Source: Spongiactinospora sp. TRM90649
GTDB taxonomy: Bacteria > Actinomycetota > Actinomycetes > Streptosporangiales > Streptosporangiaceae
NCBI RefSeq assembly: GCF_029382225.1
Contig: NZ_JARLTC010000007.1
Coordinates: 186,001-250,000, forward strand
Reading direction: 5' to 3'
DNA length: 64,000 nucleotides
Position 1 is the stretch's first letter. Each line of letters begins with the position of its first letter. The position numbers were made by a program, and so were the translations under genes. The notes below the pieces were generated by a model. The model was not told where the DNA came from, did no database searches, and worked only from the letters and a program-made list of their open reading frames with translations. Shown here one piece after another: positions 16,726-25,601 of the stretch.

Positions 16726-18176
16726 CGCCCGAGCACCGCCTCCATGACCGACTTGGCGATCGGGGCCGCGGTGTGACCACCGGAGGCGTCGGTGCCCGCG
16801 CTGCCGGACTCGACCAGCACGGCCACGGCCACCTTCGGCTTCTGGGCGGGGGCGAAGGAGATGAACCAGGCGTGCGGGGCCTGGCCCTCCGCCGTCTCGG
16901 CGGTGCCGGTCTTGCCGCCGACCTCGACGCCCGGGATCTGCGCCGCGGTGGCCGTGCCCTGACGGACCACGCTGACCATCATCTCCCGCAGCTTGGCGGC
17001 GGTCTCCGAGCTCATCGCCGTGGACAGCTCGTCGGGGTCGGCGTTCTCCACCTCGCCGCCCTCGGCGTCGGCGATCCGGTTCACCAGATACGGCTTCATC
17101 ACCTTGCCGTCGTTGGCGATCCCGGCCGCGATCAGGGCCATCTCCAGCGGCGTCATCTGCACGCTGCGCTGCCCGATGGACGCCTGGGCCAGCGCCGCGG
17201 CGTCCTCCTCGGGGCCGATGCTGCTCTCGGCCACGCCCATCGGGACGGTCAGCCGCTCGCCGCCGATGCCGAACTTGGTCGCCTGGTCCTTCATCTTCTC
17301 GTAGCCCAGGTCGATGCCGATCTTGCCGAACGGGGTGTTGCAGGAGCGTTCGAGCGCGAACACCAGGGTCACCCGGCCCGCGCCGCACGCCGCGCCGCCG
17401 TAGTTGGGCAGGTCGGCGGTGGTGTTCGGCAGGTCGAGCCGTTGCGGGGCGTCGACCATCGTGGAGGCGTTGCGGCTGCTGTCGTCTTCCAGGAAGGCGG
17501 CGGCGGTGAGCACCTTGAACGTGGAGCCCGGCGGATAGGTCTCGCCGATGGCGCGGTTGATCAGCGGCCGGTTCTTGGCCTTGTCCAGCTCGTCGTAACG
17601 CTTGAAGACCGCCCCCTTGTCGACGCCGGACAGCTCGTTGGGGTCGAAGGTGGGCAGCGAGACCATGGCCAGGATCGCGCCGGTCTCCGGGTCGAGCGCC
17701 ACGACCGCGCCGCGCTTGCCGCTCTGGCGCAGCGCGTTGTAGGCGGCCTCCTGGGCCTTGGGCAGGATCGTGAGATCGACGTTGGCGCCCTTGGACGCCT
17801 TGTTGGTGAACAGGTCGATGCTGCGCCGGATCAGCAGCGACGGGTCGCTGCCGTCGAGCAGCGAGTTGCGGGCGGACTCGATGGCCGACTGGCTCTCCGG
17901 CGAGAAGTAGCCGGTGATGTGGGCGTAGAGCGGGCCCTTGGGATAGTTCCGAACGAAGCGGAACTGTCCCTCCTTCTCCACCGACTCGGCGAGCACCTCC
18001 CGGCCCGCGGTGATGCGCCCCCGCTCGACGTCGTAGCGGGCGTAGAAGTTGCGCTTGTTGCGCGCGTCGTCGCGCAGGCCCTCCGCGCGGACCGCCTGCA
18101 GGTAGTTGATATTGGCCATGAGCAGGCCGAACATCAGCAGGCAGGCCAGTGCCGCGCGCTTGAGCGGCCCGTTCAT
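16722..18176 (-). CDS. pbpA: Class B penicillin-binding protein PbpA
   Basis: The 484-residue peptidoglycan transpeptidase has an N-terminal signal anchor (residues ~6-25). The three active-site motifs are S218-T-F-K221, S278-C-N280 and K422-T-G424, all intact. It crosslinks peptidoglycan outside the membrane with the RodA glycosyltransferase encoded just upstream. It overlaps rodA and pknA by four bases at each end, giving tight translational coupling. Confidence 0.95.
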   Translation of the reverse strand: MNGPLKRAALACLLMFGLLMANINYLQAVRAEGLRDDARNKRNFYARYDVERGRITAGREVLAESVEKEGQFRFVRNYPKGPLYAHITGYFSPESQSAIESARNSLLDGSDPSLLIRRSIDLFTNKASKGANVDLTILPKAQEAAYNALRQSGKRGAVVALDPETGAILAMVSLPTFDPNELSGVDKGAVFKRYDELDKAKNRPLINRAIGETYPPGSTFKVLTAAAFLEDDSSRNASTMVDAPQRLDLPNTTADLPNYGGAACGAGRVTLVFALERSCNTPFGKIGIDLGYEKMKDQATKFGIGGERLTVPMGVAESSIGPEEDAAALAQASIGQRSVQMTPLEMALIAAGIANDGKVMKPYLVNRIADAEGGEVENADPDELSTAMSSETAAKLREMMVSVVRQGTATAAQIPGVEVGGKTGTAETAEGQAPHAWFISFAPAQKPKVAVAVLVESGSAGTDASGGHTAAPIAKSVMEAVLGR

Positions 18177-19546
18177 CGCTGAAACACCTGCGTCATCCCT
18201 TCGTCCTGGATCGCCTGGGGCGGCGGCCTTCGGGCGGAGTCGGACATGCGTACGAGCAGCGCGATGAGGATCCAGTTGGCCAGCAGGGCCGAGCCGCCCT
18301 GCGACATGAACGGAGTGACCAGGCCGGTCAGCGGGATCAGGTTGGTGACGCCGCCGACGATGATGAAGACCTGCCAGGCGAGGATGAACGACAGGCCGCC
18401 CGCCAGCAGCTTGGAGAACGGGTCGCGGGCCGCGATCGAGGTCCGCAGGCCGCGCTGCACGATCAGCGCGTAGACCATGAGCAGCGCCATCAGCCCGGTG
18501 AGGCCCAGTTCCTCACCGGTCGCGGCGAAGATGAAGTCGGAGAACGACAGCGGGATCAGATACGGGTGGCCCTGCCCGAGCCCGGTGCCCAGCACCCCGC
18601 CCGTGCCCAGCGCGAACAGCCCCTCCATGAGCTGGCCGGAGCCGCCCACCTTGTCGAAGAGCTTGGGGTCCTCCGGGTTGAGGTAGACCGTGAAACGGTC
18701 GGCGACGTGGTCGAAGACGAGCCCGGCCAGGATGGCGCCGCCGACGAAGAGCAGGATGCCGATCAGCACCCACGAGGTGCGCTGGGTGGCGATGTAAAGC
18801 ATCGCGATGAACGTGCCGAACAGCAGCAGCGAGGACCCGAGGTCGCGCTGCAGGACGAGCACGCCGAGGCTCACGCCCCAGGTGATGAGCACGGGGCCGA
18901 GGTCGCGGGCGCGCGGCAGGTCGATGAACAGCAGACGGCGGCCCGCCAGGGCCAGCACGTCGCGCTTGGCCACCAGGTAACCGGCGAAGAAGACCACCAG
19001 CGCGAGCTTGGCGAACTCGGAGGGCTGCAGGTTGGCGAAGCCCAGGGTGATCCAGATGCGGGCGCCGTTGATGGTCTGGCCCAGGCCGGGGACCAGCGGC
19101 GAGACGAGCAGGGCGAGCCCGACGAAGCCTGCGGTGTAGGTCATCCGCTGCAGCGCGCGATGGTCGCGCAGCACGATCAGCGTGACGGAGAACATGACGA
19201 TGCCGACGGCGGTCCAGAAGAGCTGGGTGTTCGAGGAGGCCAGGTCCTCCCCGGCCGTCTCGATCCGGTAGATCATCACCAGGCCGATGCCGTTGACCAG
19301 GGTGACCAGCGGGAGGATCAGCGGGTCGGCCCATGGGGCGAACTTGGCCAGCACCAGATAGGCGGCCAGCACCAGGCCGCCGAGGCCCAGGCCGTAGGTC
19401 AGCATGCCTGCCGGGATGGTGCCGTCGATGGCCAATCCCACGCTGGCGTAGGCGCCCATCACGACCGCGACGGCGAAGGCGAGCATGGCGAGCTGCGCCC
19501 CGCGTCGCTTGGCGGGCATGGGGACGGCGCCCGTGGTCGCTACCAC
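18173..19546 (-). CDS. rodA: RodA/FtsW-family peptidoglycan glycosyltransferase
   Basis: This 457-residue SEDS-family membrane protein has about ten to twelve transmembrane helices. The family's polymerase region is visible (G-L-Q-P-S-E-F-A-K-L-A type loop, here N-L-Q-P-S-E-F-A-K-L-A-L, and G-L-G-Q-G-H-P and G-G-S-A-L-L near the C terminus). It polymerises lipid II into glycan strands, paired with PbpA. The start is a GTG at 19546 with GGAG eight bases upstream. It lies 38 bases after pstP. Confidence 0.94.
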   Translation of the reverse strand: MVATTGAVPMPAKRRGAQLAMLAFAVAVVMGAYASVGLAIDGTIPAGMLTYGLGLGGLVLAAYLVLAKFAPWADPLILPLVTLVNGIGLVMIYRIETAGEDLASSNTQLFWTAVGIVMFSVTLIVLRDHRALQRMTYTAGFVGLALLVSPLVPGLGQTINGARIWITLGFANLQPSEFAKLALVVFFAGYLVAKRDVLALAGRRLLFIDLPRARDLGPVLITWGVSLGVLVLQRDLGSSLLLFGTFIAMLYIATQRTSWVLIGILLFVGGAILAGLVFDHVADRFTVYLNPEDPKLFDKVGGSGQLMEGLFALGTGGVLGTGLGQGHPYLIPLSFSDFIFAATGEELGLTGLMALLMVYALIVQRGLRTSIAARDPFSKLLAGGLSFILAWQVFIIVGGVTNLIPLTGLVTPFMSQGGSALLANWILIALLVRMSDSARRPPPQAIQDEGMTQVFQR

Positions 19547-19584
19547 GGCCGCGCTCCGGTCGCCGCTCGATGCACCGAAATCAA

Positions 19585-20856
19585 CTAGGGAGACCTCGTG
19601 GATTGGGGGTTGGGACTGGCCGTGCCGTCTTCGCCCTGCGACTTCTCCGCAGGGCCGCGCAGCTCCTCGACCTTGCGAATGCCCTCATCGAGGCTGGTGA
19701 CCGGTATGCCGTTGCGGATCTGGCCCTGCTGGAACGCGTCGAGCGTGGACACCCGCTGCCCGGTGCTCTTGGCCACCTCGAAGAACTGGAGCGGGCCCAG
19801 CTCGGCGTCGACGCCGCGGAAGACCACGATCTGGTCTCCGTTGGCGCCGACGAAGAACTGGTCCTGGGTCCAGCGCCAGCCGAAATAGCCGCCGCCCAGA
19901 ACGAGGACGGCGGCCACCGTGAACACGCCGGCGAGCAACGGCCAGACCCGCTTCCTGCGCACCGGGCGCGCCGCCGCCATCGGCATTTCCAGGTCTTCGT
20001 CGGTGATGACCGGCTGCGGGGCGGTGATCGTCGCGCGCCCCTCCTGGACCTCGTGCGGCTGGGTGGCGACCTGCATGCGGGTCGCGCCCGCGGCCCCCAC
20101 GACGGCCGCCTCGCCCGGCGGCACCCCGTCGTCCTCGACCTCGATGACGTCGGCGATGACACAGGTGATGTTGTCGGGGCCGCCGCCGCGGTTGGCGAGG
20201 TCGATCAGCGCCCTGACGACCTCTTCCGGCTCGTCGACCGTGGTCAGCGTGTTGTGCATGGTCTCGGCGCTGACCACCCCCGACAGGCCGTCGGAGCAGA
20301 GCAGGTAGCGGTCGTCGACCTGCGCCTCGCGCAGCGTCAGGTCGGGATCGACCTCGCCGCTGCCGTCGAGCGCCCGCAGCAGGATGGACCGCTGCGGGTG
20401 CGTGGCGGCCTCCTCCGGCGTGATCCGGCCGTCGTCGACCAGCGACTGCACCAGGGTGTGGTCGTGGGTGATCTGGTAGAGCTCACCACGTCTCAGCAGG
20501 TAGGCACGTGAGTCGCCGACGTGCACGAGGGCGACCTGGGTGCCGTTCCAGAGCATCGCGGTGAGCGTGGTGCCCATGCCCTTCAGGCTGGGATCCCGGC
20601 CGACCATCTCGTGCAGTTTGCGATTCGCGTCGCGTACCGCGGCCTCGATGGCGCTGAGCAGATCGCCCCCGTGTGTGTCTTTTTCGAGGGCGGCCATGGC
20701 GGCGATGGCGACCGAGCTGGCCACCTCGCCGTGAGCGTGCCCGCCCATGCCGTCGGCGACGGCGAGCAGGCGGGCGCTGGCGTAGGCCGAGTCCTCGTTA
20801 CCTTCGCGGAGGAGGCCGACGTCCGAGCGGGCGGCGTAGCGGAGTGCGATGGTCAT
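19585..20856 (-). CDS. pstP: PP2C-family Ser/Thr phosphatase PstP
   Basis: This 423-residue protein has an N-terminal PPM/PP2C catalytic domain (residues ~1-240) with the metal-binding motifs R-x-x-N-E-D and A-V-A-D-G-M-G-G-H. A linker and one transmembrane helix (V-W-P-L-L-A-G-V-F-T-V-A-A-V-L-V-L-G-G-G-Y, near residue 310) precede an extracellular domain of ~90 residues. It dephosphorylates PknA, PknB and their substrates. Its start overlaps the fhaB stop by four bases. Confidence 0.95.
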   Translation of the reverse strand: MTIALRYAARSDVGLLREGNEDSAYASARLLAVADGMGGHAHGEVASSVAIAAMAALEKDTHGGDLLSAIEAAVRDANRKLHEMVGRDPSLKGMGTTLTAMLWNGTQVALVHVGDSRAYLLRRGELYQITHDHTLVQSLVDDGRITPEEAATHPQRSILLRALDGSGEVDPDLTLREAQVDDRYLLCSDGLSGVVSAETMHNTLTTVDEPEEVVRALIDLANRGGGPDNITCVIADVIEVEDDGVPPGEAAVVGAAGATRMQVATQPHEVQEGRATITAPQPVITDEDLEMPMAAARPVRRKRVWPLLAGVFTVAAVLVLGGGYFGWRWTQDQFFVGANGDQIVVFRGVDAELGPLQFFEVAKSTGQRVSTLDAFQQGQIRNGIPVTSLDEGIRKVEELRGPAEKSQGEDGTASPNPQSTRSP

Positions 20857-21320
20857 TTGCGCAATTCAATGACGGTCTTGCCGATGCGGATCGGAACACC
20901 GAGCGGCACCGGAGTCGGACGGGTGACTTTGGAGCGGTCGAGATATGTGCCGTTGGTGGAACCGAGATCTTCCACGATCCACTGACCGTCCTGGGGGAAG
21001 AGGCGGGCATGCCGGCTGGAAGCGTAGTCGTCGCTCAGCACCAGCGTGGCGTCGTTCGCCCTGCCGATGGTGATCGGCGTCTCAGAGAGCGTAATGGTGG
21101 TGCCCTGCAGCGGGCCACCTGTGACGACCATCTGCCGTGGCTCCCCCTTCCTGGGTTTGGCGGCCGGCTTGTGCGGCTTGGCCGCCTTCGCCGCCTTTGG
21201 CGCCGTAGCCGTACGTGGGCCGAACAGGTCTGTCCGGATCACGCCGACCGCGGCGATCACAAAGAACCACAGCACCGCGAGAAACGCGAGCCGGATCAGC
21301 AGCAGCGTGAGCTCGGACAT
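20853..21320 (-). CDS. fhaB: FHA-domain membrane protein FhaB (FipA-like)
   Basis: It is a 155-residue protein with one N-terminal transmembrane helix (residues ~3-25), a basic linker and a C-terminal FHA domain. Phosphothreonine-binding residues are visible in I-G-R-A-N-D-A-T, S-S-R-H-A and G-S-T-N-G-T. It reads the phosphorylation state set by PknA/PknB and in relatives links division proteins. It is coupled to pstP by ATGA. Confidence 0.93.
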   Translation of the reverse strand: MSELTLLLIRLAFLAVLWFFVIAAVGVIRTDLFGPRTATAPKAAKAAKPHKPAAKPRKGEPRQMVVTGGPLQGTTITLSETPITIGRANDATLVLSDDYASSRHARLFPQDGQWIVEDLGSTNGTYLDRSKVTRPTPVPLGVPIRIGKTVIELRK

Positions 21321-21337
21321 GGACCGTTTGTCTACCC

Positions 21338-22078
21338 CTAATCGCGCCGGAACACCAGAGTCGTACGCCCCAGCGTCACGCGAGTGCCGTTCTGGAGCTC
21401 GACCCGGCGAACCGGCTGGCCATTGACGAAGGTGCCGTTGGTGGAGCCTAGATCGACGAGCACGACCTGCTGGCCTTCGACCCGCAGCTCGGCGTGGTGC
21501 CGGGACACCCCCGGATCCACGAGCCTCAGGTCGCAGTCGGTGCCGCGGCCGAGCAGCGTCACCGGTGTGGTCAGCTCGAAGGAACGCTGTCCCTGCGGGT
21601 CGTCCTGGGTGGACACCAGCAGCCTCGGACGGCCGGCGAAGGCGTGCGAACGCGCCGGTGGGAGGTCGCTCACCGGGCGCCGGATCTCGTCCTGTTCCAC
21701 GGTCGCGCCCCGGATCACCCCGGAGCGGATGCGGAACAGGCCGACCGCCAGATCCTCGGCGGTCTCGAAACGGACCCGGACCGGACCGACGAAGGAGTAG
21801 CCCTGTTCCTTGGCGTACTCCCTGGCGAGGTTGGCGAGCTCGTGGCCGATGCTGTCGGCATAAACCTCCAGACGCTCGCTGTCGGTGACCGAGAGCTCGA
21901 CGACGAAGTCGTTGGGTACGAGAGTGCGTCCCTGGGCGACGATCGCTGCCCGCTCGTCCATCTCCCGCTGAACCGCGCTGGCGACCTCGACCGGCTGAAG
22001 GTCGGACTTGAACGCCCGCGCAAAGGCTCCCTCAACCAATCCCTCGAGCCGTCGCTCGAAGCGCTGAAGGACTCCCAC
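21338..22078 (-). CDS. fhaA: FhaA: DUF3662 plus FHA domain
   Basis: This protein has 246 residues. The N-terminal ~120 residues are the DUF3662 domain (M-G-V-L-Q-R-F-E-R-R-L-E-G-L-V-E-G-A-F) and the C-terminal ~90 an FHA domain with L-G-R-G-T-D-C-D, S-R-H-H-A-E and G-S-T-N-G-T-F-V-N-G. The mycobacterial homologue is about twice as long because of a repetitive linker that is short here. FhaA binds phosphorylated MviN/PknB and controls lipid II flipping. It heads the leftward operon; its promoter lies in 22079-22225, divergent from tRNA-Leu. Confidence 0.93.
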   Translation of the reverse strand: MGVLQRFERRLEGLVEGAFARAFKSDLQPVEVASAVQREMDERAAIVAQGRTLVPNDFVVELSVTDSERLEVYADSIGHELANLAREYAKEQGYSFVGPVRVRFETAEDLAVGLFRIRSGVIRGATVEQDEIRRPVSDLPPARSHAFAGRPRLLVSTQDDPQGQRSFELTTPVTLLGRGTDCDLRLVDPGVSRHHAELRVEGQQVVLVDLGSTNGTFVNGQPVRRVELQNGTRVTLGRTTLVFRRD

Positions 22079-22225
22079 CGGGTACCTCCCTTCTTCCGTG
22101 CGTGTGGTCGCGGCGGCTCAGATGCCCGTTGGCCGGCATCCGGCTTCTCCGCTCGCGTCTAGAGGGATCGTATCCGGGTTCAGTGGCACCATCGGTTCCG
22201 TGCTACTGTTTCTCAGCACCCACAA

Positions 22226-22308
22226 GGGCGGGTGGCGGAACGGCAGACGCGCACGGTTCAGGTCCGTGTGTCCGAAAGGACGTGAGGGTTCAAATCCCTC
22301 CTCGCCCA
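22226..22308 (+). tRNA. tRNA-Leu (anticodon CAG)
   Basis: The 83-base cloverleaf has acceptor arms GGGCGGG and CTCGCCC with discriminator A, a D-arm with GGCGGAACGGCAGACGC, an anticodon stem CACGG/CCGTG around loop TTCAGGT (anticodon CAG), a long variable arm typical of class II tRNAs, and a T-loop GGTTCAAATCC. The 3' CCA is not encoded. It reads CUG, the most used leucine codon in such genomes. Confidence 0.95.
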
Positions 22309-22319
22309 CTCGGAAGAGG

Positions 22320-22350
22320 CTCCGGCTCTCCGGAGACCGGATTCCCTTCT
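22320..22350 (+). terminator. Probable terminator of tRNA-Leu
   Basis: A short hairpin CTCCGG/CCGGAG with loop CTCT starts 12 bases after the tRNA and is followed by a T/C-rich tract (TTCCCTTCTTCTCC). Confidence 0.5.
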
Positions 22351-22875
22351 TCTCCTCCCTCTCCTGTTCTTCGGTAGAGGTCGTCTTTCCTCGCATGGCC
22401 GCTCGCCTTCCGGCAGCGGCCATTGGCATATGGCATCCCGGGCCCCGACGCGGCCGAAGGCCCGTCTGACCGGGGTGTGAACCCGCGCGGCGGTGGGGGG
22501 TGCCGCCGTCGGGCTTGGTGCGCGCTGTCATTCACTGGGCCGTTCACGTGTCGGGGCTGGCCGAACTCGATGGGGATGGTCGGTCTCCCCCCAGGGGTGA
22601 AGGCCCCGGACGACGGGCCTGGGGCGGTGGGGGAGGCTTGCGGCTGTTAAGACTTTTCTACCTCGCCTGCTTGTGGCTCGCTTTCGGAACGCTTGCATTG
22701 AGCCTTTTTCCACCAGGCACTGCCCGTCAGGACGGCTGGGGAACCTGGTGGAAAAGGGTTCAATGTTCACAGGGAACTTCGAGGTTACGGCTGGTTCGTT
22801 ACGCCAGGAGAGAAACGTCCGCATCGTGACACGAGACGGCGGCGATTCCCCTCCCGGCGTCGCCTGAGCGCCCTC
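22351..22875. other. Long intergenic region without a gene
   Basis: About 525 bases separate tRNA-Leu and the convergent CNNM gene. It is somewhat AT-richer around 22640-22800. No ORF has convincing codon use. The one clear structure is the long inverted repeat at 22696-22765. Confidence 0.6.
22696..22765. repeat. 22-bp inverted repeat with 26-base loop
   Basis: The left arm 22696-22717 and the right arm 22744-22765 match at 20 of 22 positions (CATTGA..CC.TTTTCCACCAGG and its complement). The loop carries a smaller self-complementary stretch (CCGTC...GACGG). The arms are AT-richer than their surroundings. It could be a miniature transposable element, a structured RNA or a terminator. Confidence 0.75.
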
Positions 22876-23910
22876 TCAGCGGGAGGGGACGGCCGAGGTG
22901 TCCAGCAGCTCCCTCAGCAGGTCCGTGAGGCTGACCATGCCGATCACGCGGCCCTCGGCGTCCGTCACGAGCCCCAGGTGCGCGTGAGCCTCCTGCAGCA
23001 CGGTCAGGGCCTCGGGGATCGTCGCCGACTGCTCCACCCTCGGCACCGGGCGAGCCAGGTCGCCGGCCCTGCGGCCGGGCGTGGTCAGCGTGTCGCGGAC
23101 GTGCAGCACGCCCAGCACGGCGTCCGGGGCGCCGGAGTTCACCAGCAGCCGCACGTGGCCGCTGCGCGCCGCCACGTCGCGCACCCGCTCGTCGTCCGCC
23201 CCCGCCGGGACGGCGGTCGCCTCCGCGATCGGCCGGGCCAGCCGGGCGATCGGCTGCTGCTGCACCCGCAGCGCCCGGGTGAGCAGGTCGTGCTCGGCCC
23301 GGTCCAGCAGCCCCATCCGCCCCGACTCGCCCACCAGCATCGCGAGCTGGTGCGGCGTGCGGGTGCTGGCCAGCTCGTCGCGCGGCCGCACGCCGAACAT
23401 CCGCAGCACCACGTTCGTGAACCCGTTCAGGAGCCCGATGACCGGGCGGACCAGCCAGGTGAACCCACGGAACGGCAGGGCCAGGGTCAGCACGGCCGTC
23501 TCCGGGTGCGTCAGCGCCCACGACTTCGGCGCCATCTCGCCCACCACCATGTGCAGGAACGTGATCAGCACCAGCGCGAGGCCGAACGACACCGCCACCC
23601 GCAGCGAGTCCGGCAGTCCCGCGGCCGCGAACAGCGGCTCCAGGGCGTGGTGGATCGCCGGCTCGGTGACCATGCCCAGCCCCAGCGTGCACAGCGTGAT
23701 GCCGAGCTGAGCCGCCGCCAGCATCAGGGAGAGCTGCCGCCCGCCCCTGGCCGCCGCGCGGGCCGCGACGCGCATCATCTTCCCGCCGCCGGTGGCGATC
23801 TGCTCCAGCCGGTGCCGGCGCGCGGACACGAAGGCGAACTCGGCCGCCACGAAGAACGCGTTCCCCGCCAGGAGCAGCACTCCCAGCAGCATCGCGGGTA
23901 TGACGCTCAT
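22876..23910 (-). CDS. CNNM/CBS-domain membrane protein (hemolysin-like family)
   Basis: This 344-residue protein has an N-terminal CNNM (DUF21) domain of three to four helices (G-N-A-F-F-V-A-A-E-F-A-F-V, residues ~17-29; V-V-G-E-M-A-P-K-S-W) followed by two CBS repeats. It lacks the C-terminal CorC_HlyC domain of its neighbour. The family exports or senses magnesium and cobalt, and the 'hemolysin' name is historical. The start at 23910 overlaps the stop of the upstream paralogue (ATGA); two such proteins encoded together probably form a heteromer. Confidence 0.88.
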   Translation of the reverse strand: MSVIPAMLLGVLLLAGNAFFVAAEFAFVSARRHRLEQIATGGGKMMRVAARAAARGGRQLSLMLAAAQLGITLCTLGLGMVTEPAIHHALEPLFAAAGLPDSLRVAVSFGLALVLITFLHMVVGEMAPKSWALTHPETAVLTLALPFRGFTWLVRPVIGLLNGFTNVVLRMFGVRPRDELASTRTPHQLAMLVGESGRMGLLDRAEHDLLTRALRVQQQPIARLARPIAEATAVPAGADDERVRDVAARSGHVRLLVNSGAPDAVLGVLHVRDTLTTPGRRAGDLARPVPRVEQSATIPEALTVLQEAHAHLGLVTDAEGRVIGMVSLTDLLRELLDTSAVPSR

Positions 23911-25265
23911 CGGCGCGCCCCCGCGGAGTCGGTCTGGACGGCGGGCGTCAGCCGCACCCACTCGGGTACGCGGCGGTGCACCGACAGCACCCGCAGCTCG
24001 GCGTGCTGCTCGGCGGCCGCGTCCTCGGCGAGCGGGTCGCTGTCCGGGGTGAGCGTGACCACGGTGCTGTCACCCTGCTCCGACATGCGGCCGAGCCGGG
24101 CGAGCACCAGGCCCGCGACCGTCTCGTACTCGTCGCTCTCGGGCAGCGCCAGCCCGGTGGCGCGTTCGACCTCGTCCAGGCGGAGGGTGCCGGGGACGTC
24201 CCAGGCGCCGTCGGCACGCCGCACGGGGCCGGGCGGGGCGGGATCGTTCTCGTCGATCAGCTCGCCCACCAGCTCCTCGGCCAGGTCCTCGACGGTGACG
24301 ACGCCGGCGAGGCCGCCGTACTCGTCGATCACGCACGCCATGTCGTCACGCGCCGCGCGCATCCGGTCCAGGACGGCGGGCAGCGGCAGCGACGCCGGGA
24401 TCAGCAGCGCGGGCTGAGTGATCCGCCCGATGGTCACGTCCTCGTCCGGCCCGACCGCCAGGACCTCCCGCACGCCCGTCACGCCCAGCACGTCATCGTG
24501 GTCGAGCACCGGGTAACGGGAATGGCCGGACGTGCGCAGCGCCTCCAGCAGGTCCGAGACCGGCCGTTCGGCGCGCAGCAGCACCACACGGGGGCGCGGC
24601 ACCATCACGTCCTCGGCGATGTGGTCGCCGAACTCCAGGGCGCGCTCCAGCAGCTCGGACAGGCGCGGGGGCAGCTCGCCCGAGGCGCCGGACTCCGAGA
24701 TGATCCGGGAAAGCTCCTCCGGCGTCGCGCCGTGCTCGACCTCTTCGATCGGCTCGACCCCGACGCTGCGCAGCAGCCGCGTGGCCGACGAGTCGAACAG
24801 CCGGATCACCGGCCCGGCCACGGCCAGATAGACCAGCGTGGAGCGGGCGAGGAACTTCGCCACCGGCTCCGGCCGGGCGATGCCGAGGTTCTTCGGGGCG
24901 AGCTCACCGAGCACCATCTGCACGATGGTCGCGACCACGACGCCGATCGCGACCGCGATACCGGTCACGGCGGCGGGCGGCAGGTCCCACGACTCCAGCA
25001 TCGGACGCACCGCGTCCGCCACGGCGGGCTCGGCCAGGAAGCTGACCAGCAGCGCGGTCACCGTGATGCCGAGCTGCGCGCCGGACAACATGAACGAAAG
25101 CCGTTCGGTCACCTTCAGGGCGCGGCCCGCGGCCGCGTCGCCCGACTCCGCCTGCTCGCGCAGGGCGGCCCGGTCGGCGGCGACGAAGGCGAACTCCTGG
25201 GCGACGAAATAGCCGGTCGCCACAGTGAGAAGTACAAGGGCGATGAGGCCCAGCGCGATGCTCAC
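23907..25265 (-). CDS. CNNM/CBS/CorC_HlyC-domain membrane protein (hemolysin-like family)
   Basis: The 452-residue protein has a CNNM domain (residues ~1-200, with G-Y-F-V-A-Q-E-F-A-F-V-A and V-L-G-E-L-A-P-K-N-L), two CBS repeats (with V-L-D-H-D-D-V-L-G-V-T and V-I-D-E-Y-G-G-L-A-G-V-V-T) and a C-terminal CorC_HlyC domain (residues ~340-430). It probably transports divalent cations, with nucleotide sensing by the CBS pair. The start is a GTG at 25265 with a GAGG site upstream. It is the first gene of a two-gene operon. Confidence 0.9.
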   Translation of the reverse strand: MSIALGLIALVLLTVATGYFVAQEFAFVAADRAALREQAESGDAAAGRALKVTERLSFMLSGAQLGITVTALLVSFLAEPAVADAVRPMLESWDLPPAAVTGIAVAIGVVVATIVQMVLGELAPKNLGIARPEPVAKFLARSTLVYLAVAGPVIRLFDSSATRLLRSVGVEPIEEVEHGATPEELSRIISESGASGELPPRLSELLERALEFGDHIAEDVMVPRPRVVLLRAERPVSDLLEALRTSGHSRYPVLDHDDVLGVTGVREVLAVGPDEDVTIGRITQPALLIPASLPLPAVLDRMRAARDDMACVIDEYGGLAGVVTVEDLAEELVGELIDENDPAPPGPVRRADGAWDVPGTLRLDEVERATGLALPESDEYETVAGLVLARLGRMSEQGDSTVVTLTPDSDPLAEDAAAEQHAELRVLSVHRRVPEWVRLTPAVQTDSAGARR

Positions 25266-25601
25266 CGCCGGTGCCTCGCATGGGGGGTGTGATCAGTGGA
25301 GCCCGTGCGTATGCACGGGCCGGTACTCCACGGGTCCGGACTGGACACGGTCGTCCTCTCGCTTGGTGCCGTGATCGCTAGTGGTCACTCGCGGTCACGG
25401 GTCATCAGTCGTCGTCAAAGGTAACGAACGGGCAGGGTATGGATGTTTCCACCTAGCGGTCCCGGCTCCGATTGGCGCGATCATCGCCGTATAAGTACTT
25501 TTTCATGGGAAAACCTTGACGACGCCGCAGCGCCGCGGGTGACCGGGGCGTAGCGTCGAAGTGGCGACCATCGAAGTAGGACGACGGGCGGAGATCGACA
25601 C
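25266..25601. promoter_or_regulatory. Divergent intergenic region with a perfect palindrome
   Basis: These 336 bases lie between the leftward CNNM operon and the rightward LCP gene. GCCCGTGC–GTAT–GCACGGGC at 25301-25320 is a perfect eight-base-arm dyad, 36 bases upstream of the CNNM start and so positioned as an operator or leader hairpin. Around 25440-25560 the sequence is AT-richer and likely holds the LCP promoter. I compared the leader with metal riboswitches and saw no match. Confidence 0.45.

Noticed and set aside
22118..22531. Leftward frame containing E-E-G-F-E-P-S-R-P-F-G-H-T
   Set aside because: This is the well-known false translation of a tRNA gene (tRNA-Leu on the other strand).
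25266..25400. Metal-sensing riboswitch before the CNNM operon
   Set aside because: No match to the conserved core of yybP-ykoY or M-box RNAs could be found by eye.
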